A program made the position numbers and the translations under genes. From Chionoecetes opilio (taxonomy: Eukaryota; Arthropoda; Malacostraca; Decapoda; Majidae), in NCBI GenBank assembly GCA_016584305.1, contig JACEEZ010001127.1, positions 44,291-108,290 on the forward strand: a stretch of 64,000 nucleotides of DNA, read 5' to 3'. Position 1 is the stretch's first letter; every line of letters begins with the position of its first letter. Shown here in pieces: positions 24,083 to 36,344 of this stretch. Under the pieces are notes generated by a model. That model made no database searches. It worked only from the letters and a program-made list of their open reading frames with translations, and was not told where the DNA came from.

Positions 24083-24102
24083 CCGGTGTGGACGTTGCAG
24101 GC

Positions 24103-24229
24103 ATCGCTTCTCGCCTTTTGGCTAAGATCAAAGTTGAGTATCTGTTCTTATCAGCTTAATATCTGATACGATCCCCATGTGGGATCAACGATATTAATCT
24201 GATTTTTGGACCATGGCGAAGTGCTAGGG
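24103..24229 (+). pseudogene. U2 snRNA gene, 5' part (interrupted copy 1)
   Basis: It matches the intact copy at 50079-50271 from atcgcttctc through the Sm site gatttttgga to tgctaggg. Differences: one G missing in 'tctcg(g)ccttttggc', and the branch-site-pairing GTAGTA region reads 'aagttgagtatctg' where the intact copy has 'aagtgtagtatctg'. A hAT element starts at 24230, in the region equivalent to stem-loop III. The 3' part resumes at 36345. The combination points to a non-functional copy. Single-base differences could be consensus errors; the 12-kb insertion cannot. Confidence 0.85.
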
Positions 24230-24296
24230 CAGAGGTTCTCAAACTTCACTGGACGGCGGCGCACTAGATTATATCTTGGACTTGGGCGGCGCAGCA

Positions 24297-24297
24297 G

Positions 24298-24383
<86 letters not shown>

Positions 24384-24385
24384 CA
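24297..24385 (+). repeat. (TA)n tract
   Basis: A TA microsatellite in the left subterminal part of the hAT element. Confidence 0.9.
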
Positions 24386-24449
24386 GGACATGGACATAAG
24401 GAAATAATGCGTAAATAAACTACTATGTTACAACAATAACATACCTGAT

Positions 24450-25790
24450 CCATGGGACACGTGTGCCTGCCTGGAGTTGCATATCCGCTCTATGTTAGGA
24501 GTGACAGTTGACAGACACACTCTCATTTCCTCTTCAACAGCCAGCAATTTATTCCTTTCCTAAGTTTTTATATTTGTGAAGGCTGAGAATCCCAGTTCAC
24601 ACAGATATGAGGTTGAAAATTGCAAGAGTATTTTCTGGGCCCTTTTGGATATATGTGGGTGTTCGTTTTTCATTTGAATCCAGAAGCTTTCTAATGTCAT
24701 ATCCAGACATTGCAGTTTTAGTGTGCGGTCATTACGGATGTTGATTAGTTCCTCTTCTTCAAGGATGCTAAGTTGTGGCTTGCTCAAGGGATCGTGAACG
24801 AATGGATTTCTCAGCCAGTCATAACTTTCAACAGATATATTTGGGAAATATTTTTCTGTTCCTTCCTAGGCTTTCAAGGTGCTGCTTAATGAGTGGAACA
24901 ATGTCTGTATATTTAGCTTCAGCAGTCTTTTGAAACATGTCAATCTTGCCTTCACTCACCCTTTCATTCCAGAGCCTAATTTTTTCTACCAAGGCTTTCA
25001 TTTTGTCAGAAGATGTTACCATATTTTCATTTATTCCTTGCATACTTGCATTAACCTTGTTCAGATGTTCAAATATGTCTGCCAAGTAGCATAATTTTGC
25101 ACTCCAAATTTCATCAGCAAGTAATTCGCAGAATCTAGTTTTCTCCTCAAGGGTAAAGAAAAGGAGCATTTCCTCTCTCAGTTCATGCACCGGGATAACA
25201 CTTTGCCTCTTGATAACCACCGGACTTCTGTGTGGAGAAGACCTTCGTGAGGAGACCACATTTCTTCATAAAGCATGGAAAATAGTCTTGACTGCTTTGG
25301 TCTGCTTTTAAGAAAGTTTACCATTTTCACAACATCATCAAGAACAAACTTTAATTCTTGTCCGAGTGTTTTAGCAACAAGAGCTTCACGGTGCAAGAAA
25401 CAATGGGTAGTAATCAAATCTGGGTTCTCCTTCTTGACTAAGGACACAAAACCTTTTACCGATCCCACCATGGATGGACAGCCATCTGTGCAAATTCCTA
25501 CACATAATTTCCATGACAAGTCCTTTTCTTTCAAGTCTTCTGTCACTGTAGAAAATATCTCCTGTCCTGTGGTTTGCACCAGTTCTTTGCAGCATAAGAA
25601 ATGTTCAGTTATTTTGTTATCAGCAACATAACGGATGAACACTAGTAACTGAGGTTTTCCTCCAATGTCTTTCGCTTTGTATTCATCCGCTTGTAAAGCA
25701 TACATTTTACCTTTCACGAGTTCACACACACTTTTTTCAATATCAGACGACAGGGCCTTGATTCGTCTACCAATTGTGTCGTCTGAGGGG
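24450..25790 (-). pseudogene. hAT transposase, catalytic and C-terminal part
   Basis: The minus strand reads the RNase-H-like core and the hAT C-terminal dimerisation region of a Charlie/ZBED-type transposase. Seen in order: [40 protein letters not shown] (first acidic catalytic position D in 'ADE'; relatives have 'LDES'), [17 protein letters not shown] (second catalytic D), [26 protein letters not shown], then LLADEIWSAKLCYLADIFEH and, near the end, LLQFSTSYLCELGFSAFTNI with a tail RICNSRQAHVSH. It is broken: a frame change near 25180-25260, another near 24800, and a TAG after 'NIKT' at about 24560 where relatives continue. It lies only 220 bp inside the left end. The enzyme would cut and paste the element in the nucleus; this copy is unlikely to work unless the breaks are sequencing errors. 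Confidence 0.85.
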
Positions 25791-27039
25791 GAAAATTTTT
25801 TTTCATTTCCCTTTTTTCAGCCTCACCCCCAAAAATGTTTTACCACACCCACAGAAAGCGGAAGGAAGTAAAACGCAATTGAAGGGGGTTTTTCATTTGT
25901 TTTGCTGTATGCTCTCCCCACTAAAAAAAAAATTTCTGTCCCTTTTCTGCCACCTTCCCCTTTTTTTCTCAAACCCAACCCCTTTGTTGTTTGACCCTTT
26001 CAAGATTTCTTTTAAAGTAATCTTTTAGGTTTTCGGGAAGAGGGACGGGGCCCCCCGATTTTTAAAAATTCCCCTTTTTCCCTTCCCAGGGACGGCACCG
26101 CACGAGGGAGTTCTCTGCGCTCCCAAGGGAAGCCAGGGAAGGGTCGAACCCTTTCCCCGGGGCCCTTTTCCCCCGGTAGTCCCTTTCACGGGAAAAGTTT
26201 GGTATGTGGGAAAGGGAGTAATATGCCGCGTCTGTGCGCAACGGCCCTTTTCATCTATTTCCAGGGAGGGGTTTTTTTACTTTAAAATACAGCACAGCAG
26301 GCCAGACAAGAACAAAGTCTTTTTTTATCCGATTATTAGAAGTAAGCCCATCTTTTGACTTTTTATTTTTTAGCTGTGTATTAACAAAAGTCTTTTTTTT
26401 CCCGCATACTTAAAGCGGGGCTAATATGTTCTGCTTCGAGAGTATGCTGGAAATAAAAGGGAAAAGCATTTTGGAAAAAAACCTTGGCATGCCTTCAAGG
26501 GGAAATTTCAAACTTCCTTAGGTTCTTATAATTTTGGCTAATGCCCGGGCTTTTTCCCTTGGGCCGGAAACATTTCCCACTTGCTCTGAGTTTGTAGTTA
26601 AATTGCAAAATTGTGGAAAAGTTTTGGGTTTTTATTAATGTTGCCGTGGGGGAGGCGGTGAGACCCAACCCCGGGGTATTATTTCGTTTTAGTGCAGCCT
26701 CCAGATAAATATCACTACAAAATTTAAAATTTTTTAATCTCGTCATTCTGATTTTTTTCCCCAAAAACCTCTTTGGGAAACCGGGAAACTTAAACCGGGA
26801 TAGGAAATTGTCCCCGGGACGTCGGGGGAGTTTTCCCAAATTTTTTCACGTGGGCGAGAAATTCCCAAATTTTTTCACGTGGGGGGCGCTTTTTTCCTAT
26901 TTTGGGGCGAGGGTTCCCCAGTTCTTAAATTTTATTTTATTTGTGCCCAAAAATTGTTAAAACAGGGAAACGAGGACTGCGGGGTTTTCTTTTTTGGGGG
27001 TTGACTGAAATTTTATGGGTTGTAAACCCAATGCGGCCC

Positions 27040-27800
27040 CCAACGGCAATTTTAAGTAACTATTAGGGGGTTATAGTAGGTTAGTTTGAAAATTTTTAGG
27101 GGGTCAGGGTGGGGTTTAGGTTAGAAAATTATAGTGGGGTTTAAAGGTTAGTAATTTTGGGGGGTTTAAGTGAGGTTAGGTTGGGTAACTTTTTAGGGGT
27201 TATGTGAGGTTATTAAAAAAAGGTTAAAGGCCTTTTTTGGGGGTTAAGTAAAGGTTATTAGAAAATTTTTTAGGGGGTTTTTGGGTGAGGTTAGGTTGTA
27301 ACTTTTGTGGAGGTTAGGTTATAACTTTTGGGGGTTATTTGAGGTTAGGTTTAGTAATTTTTAGGGGGTTATAGTGAGGTTTAGGTTATTTAAACTTTTA
27401 GGTTTTATAGTAAATGTTAGATTAGTAATTTTTTGGTGCTATAGTAAATGTTTAGGTTAGAAAACTTTTAGGGATTATAGTGGGGTTAGGTTAGAAAATT
27501 TTGGGGGTTATTTTGAGGCTAGGTTAGAAAATTTTTGGGGGGTTATATTTAAATTTTGGGGTTAAGAAAATTTATAGTGAGGTTAGGTTTAGTAACTTTT
27601 AGGGGTTATAGTGGGTTTTTGGGGGTTAGTAAACTTTTAGGGCTAAGTGAGGTTGGTTGTAACTTTTGGGGGTTTATTTTGAGGTTGGGTTTTGAAAACC
27701 TTATATTTGGGGGTTAAAGGTTTAGAAAACTTCTGGGGGGTTTATATGAGGTAAGGTTAGAAATTTTTTGGGGGTTTTTATAGGGGGAGGTTTTAGGTAG
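27040..27800 (+). repeat. TTAGG-containing minisatellite, about 45-bp unit
   Basis: Roughly 16 units of 'gtgaggttaggttagaaa' plus 'tttttaggggttata', with variable homopolymers. It sits inside the hAT element. Confidence 0.75.
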
Positions 27801-30139
27801 AAAAATTATGAAAATACCCCTTATTTTTTAACATAAGTTAATTTTTTAAAACCCTAACGAAACAAAAAACATTCGCATAAAAAAATATTTTTGTTTCCGC
27901 GCGACTCCCCTTTAATATGTGGATCATACGGGGGGCCGCAGGGGGTTTGGGACCATTTACCCCTTGCAAAAATTTTGTCCCTTTTTGAAAAAATGCTGTT
28001 TATTTTTCCCAAAAACCTTTTAAAAAAAGTTTTTCTAAAATTTTTCATCACCCAAAAATCCAAAATGTCCCCCCGTTTCCTTTGGGACAAAAATTTAAAT
28101 CCCCACCCGGGGAAATCACTAACACTTTGTTAAAAAATAATACGGGTCTCAAAAAACCAGAGAAGTAAACGAAATTGAAACGAAAACAAGTCCCCAGCCA
28201 CACATTTGCCAGCCCAAACCCGCCATCCCCAAAAAAAATGGCCCTTTCTCCCAAAACCTCCCGGGGGAGGATTTTTACGCTAAGCCCCAAAACGTTACAG
28301 GGATTTTTCGTACCAAGTTTTTTTCGTCCCCAGGTGTTGTAAATTTGGGTTTTGGGCAAAAAAAATAGATTTGTCCCGTACCCCTGTTTTTTGATTTTTT
28401 TCCGTACATACCTGGGGGACGTTTCAAAATATTTTTTTAAGTTTGCCTCCTAATTCAAAAGCATAGCATTCTTAGGAGAGCTTTTTGTCTTTTTTTACCA
28501 GCAATAATAAAAATTCTGGTATTTGGGGCCTTTATTTAACCTTTTTTTATGTACAAACTCTATGGTATACGAAACCCCTGTTTTTACAAAACTGACTGCC
28601 CCCCCTTTCCCCCCCCCAAAATTAAGGGATTTGCCCCCCTCGGGGTTCCCAAACAGATTATTTAAAACCCTTAAACCCAAACCCCCTCAAAAGGGCTGTG
28701 GCCCTTTTCGGAGGGAGAGGGTGTGTATTTTGGGTTGCGGCTATTAACAACTGCATTTTTTCTTTAAAAAAAACCTTTTTTTTAAACATTTTTTAAAGGG
28801 GTTACGCTGAAGTGAATTAATACTGCACAGTAAAACTGAGCAAAAAATAAAAAAAACGTAAGGGGGTTAACGGCAGTAGAGCCCGCGTATTTCCCTTGGG
28901 AAAATTATAACCCCCAAATAATATAGGTAGTGCTTTTTAATCCATTTTTTAACAGTTTTTTCTCCCATTCAGGGATTATAAAACCAGCAACAGCTTGAAC
29001 TTTTTTTTCCCTTATGTTGGCTAGTTTACCAATGTCCCCGGTTTGGGTTTAGTGAAAAAAGCGAGGGAGTCGGGGGGGGGGGGGCGCAGCCCCATAGTTA
29101 GGCCCGGGATTACGTTACCAAGGGTCAAACAAAATTTTTTTTATTTTGGGGCCCAAACATAAAATGGGGTTGCCAAAAAAAATATTTTTTAAATTTGGCC
29201 TTTTCATTTTATCATAATTTGGAAAATTGGGCCAAAAAGTAAATGCAGCAAAAAGTTTTCGGTTAGTGTTTCTGCGAAAAATTCCTTCGGGGGACAGTTC
29301 CAAAAAAGGTGAGGCAGTGAAAGGCCGCCCCTGACGGGTGACATCATTTTTGGGAGGAACCGGGCGAGGGCCAAAAAAGTTTTCCCGGGTTTAATCAAAC
29401 CCGTAAAAAACTCAAAAAAAACATTACCTAGACCTAGGTTTTTTTTGGGTTTTAATGCCTGGACCCCCTCCAGCTAAATCGTCGCTCCCCCCAATGTCAA
29501 TAAGCCATTTTTCACGATTTCCAGAAGTTGCTAATAAAAACCACTCCATGCTGTAACATTTAGGGTTCACCCAAAACGGTAAAAACGAGATAGGGGAAAA
29601 GGGTTAAAAAAAATTAATTTTTAAACCCAAAATTTGGGTTAAAGGGTGTGAACAGTGTCCTTAAACATACATTTTTGTTTTTATGGCAGGTATTAAAGGG
29701 TTTACGGGAAATTTTACCCTTCTTTTTCTGTTGATTTTAATTTTATTTTCCCTACCTTTTTTTTCACACAAATAATTGGGAATGTGGAAAAGCATTAGAG
29801 GAACTGGCCCGGGCCCAGGCCCCGCCCTTTTCTGCAGCAGAACGCAATCTTTTGGGTTTGGCCAGCCCCGGGGGGGCCTTGTACGACGGGGACGCATAGG
29901 GCCACATATGACCGGGAAAAAAGGAACAAAGGTGTAAGCAAGATAAACGGGGAGGAAGGCTATTCTTGTAGAACTACAAATAGAAGATATGCTGATCGAA
30001 TTGGGGGAACAAAAATAAAGCGCGAAAGGGCAAAAAAGAAAACGGGAAAAATATTAAATAAATAACTTTGGGTACCCAGCAACGTGTTTCTTTATTCAGA
30101 CTTTTTTGGGGTGAAAATAAATTTAAGGTTGATTTTGGG

Positions 30140-30375
30140 ATCAAGGCTATAAAAATGAAAATGGTTTTGATAAAATTTGATTACATAATACTAACACATG
30201 GGGAAAAGGTGGGGGCTCCCCTTTGCAGGGTTGAAAATTAAAACTTTTGGTCCCAAATTTTAATTTAAGGTGGTTTTTTGGGGCCAAGGAAACTGTAAAA
30301 TGAAATAGATTGTTTAGAATGCTGTAAATCATACTAACACATAAGGGAAAAGGTGGGGGCCTACATTTGCAAAAA
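30140..30375 (+). repeat. Two-copy tandem repeat, about 145 bp
   Basis: 'actaacacatggggaaaagg' and 'tggggg' recur as 'actaacacataagggaaaag' and 'tggggg' about 145 bp later, with similar intervening text. Confidence 0.5.
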
Positions 30376-32337
30376 ATAAAATAGGAACAAACCAAGGTAG
30401 GTCCGCGGCCTCTTGTAGCTTCCTTCTTTTCTTATTTTTTTATGTAAGGAAAAAAAAAAGGGAAAAAATTTAATGCTAGCCCTTAATAATTTTTTTCACT
30501 TACACATTTTTACTATGATGATTTATACAAAAAAAAAATTTACAATAATCAACATCGGGTGGTAGCTGCATTACTAGACAGGGTTTTATATCAATAAAAA
30601 GAAAATTTTTTAATTTCTCTGAAAAAGGGACCACCTGTCACAGGAAAAAATTTAAAAGATCAAAAAGTAATGTTTTTTCTATGTTTGACTCATGCACCAA
30701 CAATTGGAAAAAGCCAAAAAAAGTTTTACAAAAAAGTCATTAAAATTTGCTATGAAGGGAAAAAATAATAAGTAAGTAATGTTGAAAAAAAGGGGAAAAA
30801 TGCCAGACGGGGAGGTTTATATGGGCCCCCTTGGGGCCAAAAACATAATTTAAAGGGGAAGGGGGTTTTTTTTTGGAAAACCTATGTAACCCGGGGAAAG
30901 GGGGGAGGGGAAAAATTAAACCCTTTTCCATTATCCTCCCGTGATGATGCCCCCTATCTGCTTAAAAAGTAATCCCTGATTACTTTTTTGTCGTTTCAAT
31001 CTCCCTTGAAATTTTCCCCTACCTGTAAATTCACCCCCTTTATCATGGTCAATGGGGAATTTGGGTGTTGAGGCCCCAACTTGAGGTTTTTAAAAACCGT
31101 TAGTTTTAAACAGCTATGTTGGGGCATTTCCCCCTTTCATTTCAACAATTTAAGCTTTTGGGGAGTTTTTTTTAGATCTGTTCTTACCCTTCATCCCCCA
31201 AATTTTCCAAATCTTCCTTTTCAAAAAAAACCCAAAAGCACGTTCAATGGTATTTTTTTGTTTTGGAAAGACTGGTTTTATAAAAGCTGTCTCGGTGCTT
31301 TTCTTTTATCTGACACTGAAGTTAAAAAGAATCTTTCTCAAGGAGTTAATACAAATCCGCCAAAATAGGTAAATACCCAAAGGTTTTTTAAATTAATTTT
31401 TTACCTCCCGCGTGGAGCCTAACTATTTCCAAACATTCTACTGTCATGGACACTCCCCGGCCAACCGGGGAATAAAATTTTGGAAAAAGTAGATTTGGCC
31501 CACAACAGCTTTAACGTTAAGAGGAAAAAAAAACCTTTCCTGCAACGAAAAAACACCTGAATTTTCAACCGACGGGGTTTTAATACAGCAAGTGCGTACG
31601 TCCCATTGCTCCTATAACACCAGGGATCCCACTGATTTCATAAAAACTTTGGGAAAAGTTTTGGTTTTAGGTTTGGGGCCCGAAGGAGGGATTATTAATG
31701 TTCCCGCTGGAGACTTTTAATTTTGCTCTGGAGACTTTCTTTTTTTTTACCCTTCGCCCGACGTCGTTTGTGACAAAAAACATGGCAGTCACCTAATGTC
31801 CTTTGGTGATCTCCCGTTGAAAAGCATCTACGCCCAAACAGTGTTTGGAGGTATGGTGGAACAGGGGCAAAACCCTTTTGGGGGAGAAAAATACCCAAAC
31901 CGGGGTTTAGCCAAAAAACCCCTCGTGTACAACACTAGTAATATGATCCCAAAATCATGAAAGTAATGGGTTTTTTTTTTGGGTTACCAGTGAAGTAAGA
32001 GCACAGTAGTTTTTTAATATGCAGAGTTTATAAAATTTAAAACAGCATTGGGAAAATTAAAAATTTTATTTATTGGGGAAAAAAAAACCCCTCAAATTCC
32101 CTTTGGGGCAGGAAGTTGAAACTCTAATTTTTCCCCAAAGAAAATTTAGACTGGAAGTTTTTTGAAAGGGGGAATCGATCAAAAAATTTTAGCATCACTC
32201 ATTGTGTGAAGGGGGTTTAATCCGATCTGTAAGGGGATTTGGGCAAATAAAATTTGTGTCCTTTTAAAAGGGTTTGAAAAAAATTTATTTTTGAAAATCA
32301 GCATTTTTTGGGGCAAAATTAAAATAATATATTATAT

Positions 32338-32360
32338 AATTTTATATATAAAATATATAT

Positions 32361-32394
<34 letters not shown>

Positions 32395-32406
32395 TATATA
32401 TATACA
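32338..32406 (+). repeat. (TA)n tract
   Basis: A TA microsatellite in the low-quality block. Confidence 0.8.
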
Positions 32407-34519
32407 ACACACATACGACTACCCTTTCATATGCCAGGGGACCCTCCCTAAACAGTAAGAAATTTTTGAGAAAAGGCAAAAAAAAAAAATATAATAAAAA
32501 CCCAAATTGCAACCCCCATTTTTTACCGTAAAAACTCTGGGGACGTCCAAGTCCCCGTCCCAAACCTTGGGGGACTTTTCCATTTCCCCCAGATCAACCT
32601 GATCCCAATAGCCCGGGGGAGTCCCGGCCCGTTCTGAGATACTTTTAAAAACCCAAAAATACAAAAATTTGAACAAGTGTGGGTAAACCTTCTAAATACT
32701 TTCATACCTAAAACCAACCAAACCTATGTCAGATAATTGAAGTAAAAAGCACAACTTTGGGAGCAAAACCCGCAACTTTTTTTTAAAATTAAAAGATGTC
32801 CTTCAAAGAGAGATGTGGGGGTTTTTTTTTTATAAAAATATGGGTTTTTGGGTTATGTGAAGTTAGCTTAAACGGGTATCGAAAGGGGCGTTTCATCAGA
32901 CTGTTTTTAAATTTAACCAAACTGGAAATTTGGGTTTTGACCCCCTTTTGTCGAACACTGACAAAAGGGATATAGCGCAAGGATGGGGCAACCAAAGGGT
33001 TTACCCAACCCTAAAACCCCAAAAATGAAGCGTTGAAGGCAATTTGAAAGGGGGTTTGTTGTTAATTTTTAGCTACGTTTGCCCACCGGTGAAGGGAAAA
33101 AGGTTTTTGTTTTATAAGAAAAACAGTGGGCAGATGAAGAAAGCGTTCATATTGGCTAAATTTGGGTTTAGTGGGGTGAACTGCGCAGTTCCCCTAAAAC
33201 CGTTTTTTTCCATTGACATATTTTTTTAACTTTTTTCCCCAATATAATTTGGCAATTATTAACCACTTCTGCTGCTTTCCGAAAACGAAATTTAAACAAT
33301 CAAAAAGGTGTGCCGATTTATTGCCGGCTGCTGCGGTGGTTTTCCCCACCAACTCCCGCCCGAAATTGGCAATCAACGTAAAACCCCCATTCGATTAGCT
33401 TATTTTACCTAAAATTTAAAAAAAACTTAAAAACCCCCAAAACCCAGCATTTATATGAAAAAAAATTTTTTTATGTGAAAGGAAAAAAATTTCGGGGAAC
33501 AAGGACGAGGACTGCGCCGGGGGTTCCCCTGCATGGGCGCAAATGACTCCCGTCCCGCATTCGCCCCCTCGCAAGCCCCCTCTGTGGTCCCCCTCTGCCC
33601 CGCCCTGCTGGGAAGGTTATTACCCCAAAACCCAACCCCAAACATAAAACCCCCCCCCCAAAGGGAGGGGTCCTTTCCCCCTCCGAAACCCTTTTGGGCC
33701 GGGGAAAAATTAACATACCGGAAAAATTAACCCTTTGCTCCCAAAGGATGGGGCCGAACTGGAAGGGTGTGTCTAAGCCTATTAGACAAAATTATAATTT
33801 TTCAAAATGTATAAATTTTAAAAGGGAAGACCGGGAGAAAATGGAATTTAAAAATTTCCCCCATTTTACTTAGCAAAAGTTAAAAAAAATTTGGCAAATG
33901 GTTTTAAAGGGGGTAGTGGGCTCCACAGTTTACGTCCCCCTATAAAACCCCTTTAGCCCCAAAAGAGTTTTTCATCTGTCCTGTTCTCTAATAATAAAAT
34001 AACCTTTTCTTCACCAGTAGCTACGTATGCTTTAAAAAATTAACCAAATCCCATCTCAAATTTCACTGCCTGCTTTTATCTTTGGGTTAAAGGGTTGGGG
34101 GGGAAGCGGTTTGGTTTTTTGGCATAAAATAAATATTTCCTAATTAAGCAATGCTTCATTAGGCTTTGTAGCCAATTTTTTCCAGCATGTTTTTTGGGAT
34201 ACTCTACTTAAAGGGAATGAGGCCTTTTAAACAACCCCCTTTACTTTGCACAAAGGTTAACTTCGTCAAGATAAAAATAAAAAAAATAAAAGGGAAAAAA
34301 TGCAATTTCAAACCCAAAACTTTTATTTTACCAGTACCCCCCTGACATAACTTTGGGGGGGGGGGGGGGGCCAAACACCCCCCCCTTCACCCCAGCAAGT
34401 TTAAAATAACCTAACCAGGGAAATTTATTACGTAAACCCAACCTCAAAACAAACAAATAATGGGGATGAAAAAAAACAGAGGAAATGGGCCCGCGCAAAC
34501 ATATTTTTTTCATACTCCC

Positions 34520-35062
34520 CCCCCCAACAAAGGGGGGCTTTTACACCACTGTTTAAATTTCCACAAAAAGGTTTTATTTCGTCAAAAACAGCTAAAAAAG
34601 TAAATAAAGTCAGGGAAATTTTTCTTATCTTCCCCCCCTTTTTGGGGTGAAAAGTACCCGAGGGAAATCTCAGCGCAAGGGAATTTTTGGCATACTCTAC
34701 TCTCAATAATTTAAAGGGTTTTACACCCCCACCTTTTTTTTAAAGCACCCAAAAGGGTTTTTTTCGTCATTAAAAAAAGCTAAAAAAATAACAAAAGTCA
34801 GGGAAAAAGGGGCTTATCTTTCCTCTTAAGGGGGTGAAAATAAAGAGGAAATTTTTAGCGCAAGCCTATTTTGGATCTTTTACTCTCAATAATAAGGCTT
34901 TTACAAACCCCTCTGTTTTTTTACGCACAAAGGTTTTATTTCGGGCATTTAAAAAAGCTAAAAAGTAACATAAAGTCAGGGGGGAAAAAGTGCTCAAACT
35001 TACCCCTTTAAAAGGGATGAAAAGTACAGAGGAAATCTCTCGGGGGGAGCGAAGGGAATGGT
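34520..35062 (+). repeat. About 180-bp tandem repeat, three to four units
   Basis: Each unit has 'ggcttttaca', 'ttttatttcgtca', 'aaaaagctaaaaaagtaa', 'aaagtcaggg' and 'gaggaaat', then 'ggcatactctactctcaata'. Units start near 34536, 34713 and 34893, with a partial one before. Confidence 0.65.
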
Positions 35063-35109
35063 GAAACTGGTCTGGCGATGTCCCTTTGGGTTTTTTTAAA
35101 TTCACCCCG

Positions 35110-35703
35110 GTGCGACGATATCTCGCGGCTCAGAACAGTTTGACGCTACCAAATTACGTGACGACGACATTCTTCACGGAAGAGAACATTTGACAATCTG
35201 GCCGTCTTCGTTTTCATAGGAGTCATAGATTCATTTGATAGCTCAATGCCGCAAACAACACATTTTGGCTTTGGACCATTTTCATCATCACAGCAAGTGA
35301 ACCCAAGTCCAAGATAACTGTCGTTATACAGGCGAAATGACTTACTGCGGTTACTTTTGCTGGCACGTGTCGTCGTTTTGACCACGCTTAGACCTGGATG
35401 ACAAAACTCTTTCATCTGTCACTTCTCTTTGCCCGCTCGGACCTGCACGACTACGGTCACTTTCAACTGTCACTTCACTTTGCCAGCACGGATCTGTACG
35501 ACTATGCTCATTTTCAACTGTCACTTCACTTTCTTCACTTTCCACACTAGGGTCTGGATGAGAGTACTCACTTTCAACAGTTATTACTGTTACTTCGCCT
35601 TCGGTGCCTTCGACACATTTACGTTTTGATTCATGATCAACTGCGACTTCACCGCTATTGCCTTCAGTACACTTTCGCTTTTTAATGAGGTACTTATCCA
35701 TTT
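35110..35703 (-). pseudogene. hAT transposase, N-terminal part with BED-like finger
   Basis: The minus strand starts at ATG near 35701 with MDKYLIKKRKCTEGN. An acidic, repeated region follows (EVTVESEYS, EVTVENEHS, EVTVESDRS: three diverged units), then in a shifted frame YNDSYLGLGFTCCDDENG, CVVCGIELSNESM. The CxxC with 'LSNESM-P-K' is the BED-type zinc-finger region at the N-terminus of Charlie/ZBED-type transposases; it would bind element ends. The finger's second half, 'RHL-T-H', is lost in a frameshift. The start lies about 640 bp inside the right terminal repeat, so transcription would run leftwards from that end. The catalytic part is 9.3 kb away. Confidence 0.75.
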
Positions 35704-36344
35704 TTTAAGCTTGGACCTCATTAACACCACAACAGCGATACATACTGAGGCTCACGGCTACACTGACAACGAAAGGTGCCTACCCAACGCTCTGCCTACG
35801 TGTGTTGCCAAATTATACATGTTATTTATCGATCGGGGTTCACGTAAATCACGTCAAACAGTCAAACTTGCATAAAGCCTACTGATATACGTATGCATCA
35901 GTTTCTATTCATCATCCTTTTTCCTTTTATATGTCGCTAAAAACAATTCACATGAACGCGTGATAAAACTAGTAAGTTGGTAACTCAGTAACACCAGCAG
36001 GCTGCGGCTCAGACTGGTACAGTACGTGTACAATACTCGTTCAACACGTATTGTGGTGGAAGCGGGAAGTATTTTTTTTAAGCATGAATAACTTATTTAT
36101 TTATTCTCTATTTCTTACTTTATCCATCTACCCAAAGTACTTATAATATTATTAAAAGGACCTTGCATCTACCTGCCTAGTTACATATTAACTCATTCAT
36201 TTACGATTTTCCATCTTCAATATAAAAAACAAAAACTGCGACCTCAAAGTGCAAAATACCCATATCTATGAAAAATTACGCGGCGCACCTAGGGGATTCC
36301 CACGGCGCACAAGTGCGCCGCGGCGCACAGTTTGAGAATCACTG

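Larger units (their letters stand above)
25790..35110. other. Repeat-rich, homopolymer-distorted block inside the transposase
   Basis: Almost every short run of A, C, G or T is stretched and codon structure is absent on both strands, unlike the neighbouring DNA. Exceptions are tandem blocks at 27040-27800, 30140-30370 and about 34520-35060, and a TA tract at 32340-32405. I recognise no gene. It looks like a low-coverage or unpolished consensus of a repetitive insertion. Confidence 0.6.
24230..36344 (-). mobile_element. 12.1-kb hAT transposon inserted in U2 snRNA
   Basis: Left end CAGAGGTTCTCAAACTTCAC; the right end read inverted is CAGTGATTCTCAAACTGTGC; both continue into gcgccgcggcgcac-type GC-rich text. 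The 8-bp duplication TGCTAGGG lies at 24222-24229 and 36345-36352. CAG-GGTTCTCAAACT ends and an 8-bp TSD are hallmarks of the Charlie/ZBED-type hAT branch. A minus-strand transposase is present in two pieces (24450-25790 and 35110-35703). The unusual length is due to about 9.3 kb of repeat-rich, apparently low-quality sequence between them. Confidence 0.9.

Noticed and set aside
25790..35110. Many 60-100 codon open frames in this block
   Set aside because: Homopolymer-distorted sequence; no frame is longer than chance or resembles a family.
24450..35703. A domesticated ZBED-type host gene
   Set aside because: It lies between perfect hAT ends with a target duplication and carries frameshifts and a stop; better explained as a transposon gene.
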